Positions 14,198 to 19,888 of a stretch of 19,888 bases of DNA are shown in pieces (the first letter of the stretch is position 1; each line of letters starts with the position of its first letter). The stretch spans positions 1 through 19,888 of the forward strand of contig CAJPNS010000022.1 in assembly GCA_905372135.1 (NCBI GenBank), written 5' to 3'. The notes under the pieces were generated by a model. The model searched no databases, was not told where the DNA came from, and saw nothing but the letters and a program-made list of their open reading frames with translations. Both the position numbers and the translations under genes were made by a program. This DNA is from Porphyromonadaceae bacterium. GTDB lineage: Bacteria; Bacteroidota; Bacteroidia; Bacteroidales; Paludibacteraceae.

Positions 14198-15613
14198 ATG
14201 ACACTGATAAAATCTATTTCGGGTATTCGTGGTACGATTGGAGGTAAGACAGACGACAATCTTACTCCTTTCGACATAGTAAAATTCGTTTCGGCTTATG
14301 TCGAATGGCTTCGAAATGTGTCGTTGGCTTCTACGAATAGTCCTCTTAGAGTGGTTGTCGGACGCGACGCCCGCATATCGGGGCAGATGGTCGAAAATTT
14401 GGTTTGCGGCACATTGGTAGGTTGCGGTTGCGACGTGATCGATATAGGACTTGCGTCTACTCCTACTACCGAAATTGCTGTTACAGCCGAGCGAGCCGAT
14501 GGAGGTATTATCATTACGGCAAGCCACAACCCCAAACAATGGAACGCCCTGAAACTCCTCAATGCACAAGGAGAATTTCTATCGAAGACAGACGGTGAGA
14601 GTATACTGAAAATAGCCGAAACCGGCGAGATGGATTTTGCCAAGATAGATGCTTTGGGTAAGATATATAATAAAGATATGTCTGACTACCATATAGATAG
14701 TGTCGTTTCTCTCGATTTGGTAGATGTAGAGGCTATAAAGAAAGCAAATTTTTCGGTAGCGATAGATTGTGTCAATTCGGTAGGTGGAATCATTATCCCT
14801 AAACTGCTTAAAGCTCTTGGAGTAGAACGTATTACGTGCCTGAATTGTGAGCCGACAGGCGACTTCAAACACAATCCCGAGCCGCTAAAGGAGAATCTTA
14901 CCGAAATTTCGGGCTATATGGCTCGGAATAAGGTAGATGTGGGGTTTGTTGTAGACCCCGATGTAGACCGTTTGGCTATTGTGTGCGAAGATGGCGAAAT
15001 GTTTGGCGAAGAGTATACGCTTGTGTCTGTTGCCGATTACGTGCTTAGCCATACCAACGGCAATACTGTGAGCAATCTTAGCTCTACAAGGGCTTTGGCT
15101 GATGTTACCGCTCTGTATGACAGTAAATATTATGCTGCTGCGGTGGGTGAGGTCAATGTAGTGGAAAAGATGAAGGCAGTGGGAGCTGTCATAGGCGGCG
15201 AAGGCAATGGAGGAGTCATATATCCGGCGTCGCACTATGGGCGAGATGCTTTGGTGGGTATAGCTTTGTTTCTAACTTTGTTGGCGAAAAAATCCATGAA
15301 AGTATCGGAGTTGCGTAAGACATATCCCGAGTATTTTATCTCGAAAAATAAAATAGAGCTTACCCCCGATATAGATGTAGATACCGTATTTAGTGTAATA
15401 AAAGGCAACTATTCCCGATTTGGAATAAATGATATCGACGGGGTTAAGATAGATTTCCCGCAAGGGTGGGTTCATCTGCGGAGGTCTAATACAGAGCCTA
15501 TTATCAGGATATATTCGGAGGCTCCGACTCAGGAGCAGGCAGATAAATTTGCTGCTGCTATTATAGCCGAAATCAATCGTATAGTGGCTTCGTGGCAGAA
15601 AGATACACTCTAA
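14198..15613 (+). CDS. glmM: Phosphoglucosamine mutase (alpha-D-phosphohexomutase family)
   Basis: Interconverts glucosamine-6-phosphate and glucosamine-1-phosphate for UDP-GlcNAc, hence peptidoglycan and LPS. The 471-residue product shows all four signature elements: the substrate loop near the start (SISGIRGTIGG), the phosphoserine loop TASHNPKQWNALKL with Ser109, the Mg-binding loop D253-P-D255-V-D257-R, and the C-terminal phosphate-binding RRSNTEPIIRIYSEA. GEGNGGVIYP matches the sugar-binding loop. This member is the one usually annotated as GlmM in Bacteroidales; a phosphomannomutase or phosphoglucomutase role cannot be excluded from sequence alone. It starts 6 bp after the DUF4827-like gene; phoH follows after 44 bp. 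Confidence 0.82.
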   Translation: MTLIKSISGIRGTIGGKTDDNLTPFDIVKFVSAYVEWLRNVSLASTNSPLRVVVGRDARISGQMVENLVCGTLVGCGCDVIDIGLASTPTTEIAVTAERADGGIIITASHNPKQWNALKLLNAQGEFLSKTDGESILKIAETGEMDFAKIDALGKIYNKDMSDYHIDSVVSLDLVDVEAIKKANFSVAIDCVNSVGGIIIPKLLKALGVERITCLNCEPTGDFKHNPEPLKENLTEISGYMARNKVDVGFVVDPDVDRLAIVCEDGEMFGEEYTLVSVADYVLSHTNGNTVSNLSSTRALADVTALYDSKYYAAAVGEVNVVEKMKAVGAVIGGEGNGGVIYPASHYGRDALVGIALFLTLLAKKSMKVSELRKTYPEYFISKNKIELTPDIDVDTVFSVIKGNYSRFGINDIDGVKIDFPQGWVHLRRSNTEPIIRIYSEAPTQEQADKFAAAIIAEINRIVASWQKDTL

Positions 15614-15657
15614 TCCGTCGTTTCTGACTTATATATAATTTTTATTCTTGGTCTGTA

Positions 15658-16608
15658 ATGCAAGAAAAGATAATAGAACTTACCGATAATATCGATTTGG
15701 TAGTGTTTTATGGCGTCAATAATGCCAATATGCGATTGCTGAAAAATCTATTTCCCAAGGTTAAAATAGTTGCGCGCAACAATATTATAAAAATACAGGG
15801 TACTGAGGTAGATATCAACAATTTGGAGCGAATTTTCGGAATGCTGCAGAAGTATTGCGAAGAGTACAATATTTTAGACGAAAAGCAGATTTTGGCAATT
15901 ATCGACGGTAGTCATATCGCAGAGCGTAAGGCAGATAACCTTATTCTTCACGGAATAGGCGGCAAATCTATCGTAGCCCGTACTCCAAACCAACGTAAAC
16001 TTGCCGAAAAGTTCGATAGCAACGACCTTCTGTTTGCCGTAGGTCCTGCCGGTAGCGGTAAGACTTACACGGCTATAGCTCTGGCTGTAAGGGCATTGAA
16101 AAACAAAGAGGTACGTCGTATTATTTTGTCGCGCCCGGCGGTGGAGGCAGGCGAAAAGCTTGGATTTCTTCCAGGCGATATGAAAGAAAAGATAGACCCT
16201 TATTTGCAGCCTCTGTACGATGCTTTACTCGATATGTTGCCTGCAGAAAAGGTAAAGTCGCATATCGAGACAGGTATCATACAGATTGCCCCTCTGGCTT
16301 TTATGCGAGGACGTACTCTGAACGATGCCATAGTGATTCTCGACGAAGCACAAAACACTACCAACCATCAGATAAAGATGTTTCTTACCCGTATGGGGCT
16401 CAATACCAAGATGATAATCACAGGCGATATAACACAAATAGATCTACCGCCTCGGCAGAAGTCGGGACTTATCGATGCAGTGGAGACTCTTAAGGGTATA
16501 AAAGGCATTGAGTTGGTGGAGTTTAACAAAAACGATATCGTACGTCATTCGTTGGTGCAGAGTATAGTGGAGGCATACGAAAAGAAGTCGAAAAAAGATA
16601 TCGAATAA
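15658..16608 (+). CDS. phoH: PhoH-family ATPase (YbeZ-like)
   Basis: A 316-residue cytoplasmic P-loop protein. An N-terminal region of about 115 residues with a KH-like small domain (ARNNIIKIQGTEVDI) precedes the PhoH core: Walker A GPAGSGKT (129-136), IILSRPAVEAGEKLGFLPGD, Walker B AIVILDEAQNTT, MFLTRMGLNTKMIITGD followed by TQIDLP. Proteins of this type act in RNA metabolism or ribosome quality control with the RNase YbeY in other bacteria; that partner is not in the window. tsaE follows after 10 bp. The name phoH reflects the family, not phosphate regulation, of which nothing is seen here. Confidence 0.92.
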   Translation: MQEKIIELTDNIDLVVFYGVNNANMRLLKNLFPKVKIVARNNIIKIQGTEVDINNLERIFGMLQKYCEEYNILDEKQILAIIDGSHIAERKADNLILHGIGGKSIVARTPNQRKLAEKFDSNDLLFAVGPAGSGKTYTAIALAVRALKNKEVRRIILSRPAVEAGEKLGFLPGDMKEKIDPYLQPLYDALLDMLPAEKVKSHIETGIIQIAPLAFMRGRTLNDAIVILDEAQNTTNHQIKMFLTRMGLNTKMIITGDITQIDLPPRQKSGLIDAVETLKGIKGIELVEFNKNDIVRHSLVQSIVEAYEKKSKKDIE

Positions 16609-16618
16609 CACTATATAA

Positions 16619-17038
16619 ATGAATAAGATATACGCCTTTCCCCTTAGCGATATAGACGACGTTGCCCGACAGTTTGTGGCGGATATGGGCACATCGAAAA
16701 TTTTTGCCTTCTACGGAGCCATGGGAGCCGGTAAGACTACATTTATCGCTGCTTTGTGTAAGGCATTGGGAGTCGAGGAGCCTGTTACAAGTCCTACGTT
16801 TGCTATTGTCAATCAGTACGATACTGCCGACGACAATACTATATATCATTTCGATTGTTACCGCTTCGATACCATAGAAGATGCTCTGAATATTGGTATA
16901 GAGGAGTATTTCGATAGCGGTTGTCTCTGTTTCATCGAATGGGCTGAAAAGATAAAAGATATTTTACCCACAGATACTATTGCCGTTAACATTGTAGCCA
17001 AAGAAGATGGCAGCCGAGAAGTCTCGGTCTTGCAATAG
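16619..17038 (+). CDS. tsaE: tRNA threonylcarbamoyladenosine biosynthesis ATPase TsaE
   Basis: ATPase partner of TsaB/TsaD needed to place t6A37 on ANN-decoding tRNAs. The 139-residue product has a Walker A GAMGAGKTT (33-41), the switch-like VTSPTFAIVNQY, HFDCYRF and CFIEWAEKI, which together are diagnostic for TsaE. It lies 10 bp after phoH, likely in the same transcript. A 198-bp gap with inverted repeats follows before gyrA. Confidence 0.95.
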   Translation: MNKIYAFPLSDIDDVARQFVADMGTSKIFAFYGAMGAGKTTFIAALCKALGVEEPVTSPTFAIVNQYDTADDNTIYHFDCYRFDTIEDALNIGIEEYFDSGCLCFIEWAEKIKDILPTDTIAVNIVAKEDGSREVSVLQ

Positions 17039-17061
17039 CCTAAAAACACGTATAAAGCTTG

Positions 17062-17117
17062 TTTCTTAGCCGCTAGTATCTCTCGATATTATTCAAAGAT
17101 ATGGTCCGACTAAGAAA
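17062..17117. other. Long-loop inverted repeat after tsaE, possible terminator
   Basis: TTTCTTAG (17062-17069) pairs with CTAAGAAA (17110-17117), and two more C-G pairs follow after one mismatch. The 40-nt loop can fold further (GATAT with ATATG). AATTTTACATTTATCTT follows on the plus strand. It could end the phoH-tsaE transcript, but the loop is long and the T-run is broken, so this is tentative. Confidence 0.3.
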
Positions 17118-17154
17118 ATTTTACATTTATCTTATGGTCAATCGAAAAAAAAAT

Positions 17155-17214
17155 GCTAATTTTACACTCTTTTTTAGAGACGCTACACCTAGTCTCTAAC
17201 ATGTAAATTTTAGC
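17155..17214 (+). promoter_or_regulatory. gyrA promoter/leader with nested inverted repeats
   Basis: TAATTTTA (17157-17164) differs from TANNTTTG in its last base and is a plausible -7 element. Just after it lies a perfect 8-bp inverted repeat, TTAGAGAC (17174-17181) and GTCTCTAA (17192-17199), with a 10-nt loop. Around it the outer arms GCTAATTTTACA (17155-17166) and TGTAAATTTTAGC (17202-17214) are imperfectly complementary. The whole is about 60 bp, ending 22 bp before the gyrA ATG. It may be an operator, a supercoiling-sensitive cruciform, or a leader hairpin. Confidence 0.45.
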
Positions 17215-17236
17215 AAAAGAAAGAACTATAGAATAA

Positions 17237-19807
17237 ATGACAGGACAAGAAAGGCTTATAAGAGTAGATATTGAGGAGCAGATGCGTTCGGCTTATATCG
17301 ACTATTCGATGTCGGTAATAGTTTCTCGTGCTCTGCCCGATGTCAGAGACGGATTTAAACCCGTACATCGACGTGTGTTGTTCGGAATGAACGAATTAGG
17401 TAATACCAACGACAAACCGTATAAAAAATCGGCTCGTATCGTTGGTGAGGTTATGGGTAAGTACCATCCACACGGCGACTCTTCTATCTACGGTACATTG
17501 GTTCGTATGGCTCAGCCTTGGGCTATGCGTTACCCGCTTGTAGACGGGCAAGGTAATTTCGGCTCCATAGACGGCGACGAACCTGCCGCAATGCGTTACA
17601 CCGAGGCACGTCTGATGAAGATAGCCGAAGAGATGCTCGACGATATAGAAAAAAACACAGTTGACTTCAAAGCCAATTTCGACGAAACTCTCAAAGAACC
17701 AATGGTATTGCCGGCTCGCTTACCCAATCTGCTGGTAAATGGTTCGTCGGGGATAGCCGTAGGTATGGCTACCAATATGGCTCCGCACAATCTTTCGGAG
17801 ACGGTAGATGCCATTATTGCCTACATTCATAATCCACAGATTACTATCGATGAAATAACAAAATATATAAAAGCTCCCGATTTCCCTACCGGTGGTATCA
17901 TTTATGGCTATGCCGGTGTACGCGAAGCATTTGAGACAGGCAGAGGAAAGATAGTAATACGCTCTAAATGTGAAATAGAGACTACCGCAAGCGGACACGA
18001 TAAGATAATCGTTACCGAAATACCGTATATGGTAAATCGTGCCGAGCTTATAAAGTCGATAGCGGCTCTTGCCGAAGAAAAACGCATAGAAGGCATATCA
18101 AACATCAACGACGAGTCCGACAGACAGGGTATGCGTATCGTAATCGATATAAAACGCGATGCGAATTCTAATGTAATACTCAATAAGTTATATAAGTATT
18201 CACAGCTACAGAGCTCTTTTTCGGTAAATAATGTAGCTCTTGTAAAGGGACGTCCGCAACTGCTTAATATTATCGACCTTATACGTAACTTTGTCGAACA
18301 CAGGCACGAGGTGATAGTGCGTCGTACCGAATACGATTTGGAAAAGGCACTCGAGCGAGCCGAATTGCTCGAAGGTCTGATGATTATCCTCGATAATCTC
18401 GACGAAGCCATACGTATAATACGCGACTCGAAAACACCGTCGGAGGCACAGGAACGCCTTATGGAGCGCTTCTCGCTTACCGAGCGGCAAGCTGCTTACG
18501 TCGTAGAACTCCGACTTCGCCAACTCACTGCTATGGAGCAAGATAAGCTGCGTCTGGAGTACGAAGAACTTTTGAAACGTATAGAAGATTTGCGCGATAT
18601 TTTGGCAAAAGTCGAAAGACGAATGCAGATCATTGTCGACGAAATGTTGGAGCTTAAAAACAAATTTGGCGACTCGCGTCGTACCGAGATAGTATATTCG
18701 GGCGAAGAGATGAATCCCGAAGATTTCTATGCCGACGACCAGATGATTATCACCATTTCGCACGAGGGATATATCAAACGTACTCCGCTAGCCGAGTTTA
18801 AGGCTCAGAATCGAGGTGGCGTAGGCTCCAAAGGAGGCGCTACAAAAGACAAAGACTTCATCGAGGATATTTATCCCGCTTCGATGCACAACTATATGTT
18901 GTTTTTCACCCAAAAAGGCAAATGCTATTGGATGAGAGTCTACGATATACCTGAAGGAAGCAAGATAAGCAAGGGCAGGGCGATACAGAATATGTTGAAC
19001 ATAGAGCCCGACGATAAGATAAATGCGTTTATACGTGTAAAAAATCTGCAAGACCCCGAATACAATAGCAAACACTATTTGGTATTCTGTACCAAGAATG
19101 GTATTATCAAAAAGACCTGCTTGGAGGCTTATTCGCGTCCTCGACAAAATGGGGTAAATGCCATCACCATAAGAGAAGACGACCAAGTGATACAGGTACG
19201 TCTGACAGATGGTAATAGCCAGATAGTCATTGCCAACCGTGAAGGACGGGCTATCCGCTTCCACGAATCCGACGTGCGTAATATGGGGCGTAACGCCACA
19301 GGCGTAATTGCTATGGCGCTCGAACCCGATAGTGGAGACGAGGTTGTAGGTATGGTAGCTGTTGCAGATAAAAAAGAGACGATACTCGTGGTATCGGAAA
19401 AGGGCTATGGAAAACGTTCGCAACTCGACGAACTCGACGAAAACGGAGAATTCAAACTCGACGAAGAGGGCAAGCCGATAGCCGTATATCGTGTTACAAA
19501 ACGTGGCGGTAAGGGTGTGAAGACAATGAATATCACCGAAAAGACGGGTAAACTCGTGTCGATAAAACTTGTTGACGATAGCCACGATATAATGATTATC
19601 AACAAGAGCGGTATGACTATCCGTATGCACGTTGCCGATATTCGCGTCATGGGTAGAGCCACACAAGGAGTCCGCCTCATCAACCTCGAAAAACGTAACG
19701 ACGAGATAGCTGCCGTATGTAAGGTAGATGCAGATACCGAAGAAGAGGCTGTAGAGATAGATAATACCGTAGACGACAGCACCGAAGTCGATAACTCTAA
19801 TGAATGA
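17237..19807 (+). CDS. gyrA: DNA gyrase subunit A
   Basis: ATP-dependent type IIA topoisomerase subunit that cuts and rejoins DNA to introduce negative supercoils with GyrB. The 856-residue product is full length: DIEEQMRSAYIDYSMSVIVS at the start, the quinolone-region KYHPHGDSSIYG (75-86), the catalytic tyrosine Y121 in AAMRYTEARL, the coiled-coil tower (about 370-500), and a C-terminal beta-pinwheel with the GyrA-box TKRGGKG (754-760) that marks gyrase rather than ParC. The last 25 residues are an acidic tail (TEEEAVEIDNTVDDSTEVD). The residue equivalent to E. coli Asp87 is Gly86, while the Ser83 equivalent is kept as Ser82. It is preceded by its own promoter region. The 81 bp after the stop contain no recognised gene or terminator. 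Confidence 0.97.
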   Translation: MTGQERLIRVDIEEQMRSAYIDYSMSVIVSRALPDVRDGFKPVHRRVLFGMNELGNTNDKPYKKSARIVGEVMGKYHPHGDSSIYGTLVRMAQPWAMRYPLVDGQGNFGSIDGDEPAAMRYTEARLMKIAEEMLDDIEKNTVDFKANFDETLKEPMVLPARLPNLLVNGSSGIAVGMATNMAPHNLSETVDAIIAYIHNPQITIDEITKYIKAPDFPTGGIIYGYAGVREAFETGRGKIVIRSKCEIETTASGHDKIIVTEIPYMVNRAELIKSIAALAEEKRIEGISNINDESDRQGMRIVIDIKRDANSNVILNKLYKYSQLQSSFSVNNVALVKGRPQLLNIIDLIRNFVEHRHEVIVRRTEYDLEKALERAELLEGLMIILDNLDEAIRIIRDSKTPSEAQERLMERFSLTERQAAYVVELRLRQLTAMEQDKLRLEYEELLKRIEDLRDILAKVERRMQIIVDEMLELKNKFGDSRRTEIVYSGEEMNPEDFYADDQMIITISHEGYIKRTPLAEFKAQNRGGVGSKGGATKDKDFIEDIYPASMHNYMLFFTQKGKCYWMRVYDIPEGSKISKGRAIQNMLNIEPDDKINAFIRVKNLQDPEYNSKHYLVFCTKNGIIKKTCLEAYSRPRQNGVNAITIREDDQVIQVRLTDGNSQIVIANREGRAIRFHESDVRNMGRNATGVIAMALEPDSGDEVVGMVAVADKKETILVVSEKGYGKRSQLDELDENGEFKLDEEGKPIAVYRVTKRGGKGVKTMNITEKTGKLVSIKLVDDSHDIMIINKSGMTIRMHVADIRVMGRATQGVRLINLEKRNDEIAAVCKVDADTEEEAVEIDNTVDDSTEVDNSNE

Positions 19808-19888
19808 AATATTCGAATAAATCTAAAAAACAACCAATAACCGATTGTATAAAAGACAATATCAACAACTAAACACATAATTATCAAT

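Noticed and set aside
18788..19666. A 292-codon open frame on the minus strand inside gyrA
   Set aside because: Antisense shadow of the GyrA C-terminal domain, with no recognisable motif.
19808..19888. Start of another gene or a terminator after gyrA
   Set aside because: Only 81 AT-rich bases remain; no convincing hairpin or coding start is seen.

Overview
This window looks like a chromosomal segment from a member of the Bacteroidota, most likely order Bacteroidales. The evidence is several protein families found essentially only in that phylum (DUF4251, DUF4827, DUF6048, DUF6452, DUF7935-like and the short flavobacterial-type arginine decarboxylase), promoters of the phylum-specific TTTG / TANNTTTG type, and an almost complete lack of Shine-Dalgarno sequences in front of genes. 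Twenty protein genes are supported. No rRNA, tRNA, CRISPR array or insertion sequence was seen.

Layout. 1-1016: 3' part of the bifunctional NAD(P)HX repair enzyme gene nnr. 1017-1332: a non-coding stretch holding five tandem 22-bp units and a textbook Bacteroidota promoter. 1333-2508: ribosomal operon rpsF-rpsR-rplI, closed by two hairpins, the second a perfect bidirectional terminator. 4386-2692 (minus): fused formiminotransferase-cyclodeaminase. 7047-4669 (minus): tightly packed four-gene operon of poorly characterised, mostly envelope proteins ending with a WbqC-family protein. 7184-7894 (plus): phosphatidylserine synthase, convergent with and touching speA (9282-7891, minus). 9463-9915: smpB. 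10040-12040: dsbD-like thiol:disulfide interchange protein, followed by a DUF4251 gene. 12624-13547: an AT-rich, probably acquired solitary Mrr-type restriction gene. 13634-15613: DUF4827 lipoprotein and glmM. 15658-17038: phoH and tsaE. 17237-19807: gyrA.

The genes are mainly housekeeping: translation (S6, S18, L9, SmpB, TsaE, PhoH/YbeZ family), DNA topology (GyrA), cell-wall precursor and phospholipid synthesis (GlmM, PssA), periplasmic thiol redox (DsbD), cofactor repair (Nnr), histidine/folate one-carbon metabolism (FtcD) and polyamine synthesis (SpeA). The accessory element is mrr.

No complete undescribed system could be demonstrated. The most interesting signals are: (1) AGGAGG Shine-Dalgarno sequences only before rpsR and rplI, in a phylum whose ribosomes hide the anti-Shine-Dalgarno with bS18 and its neighbours, which hints at translational feedback; (2) the exactly phased 22-bp tandem repeat upstream of the ribosomal operon; (3) the AT-rich mrr gene bracketed by a 10-bp direct repeat; (4) the four-gene envelope operon; (5) a nested inverted repeat in the gyrA leader.
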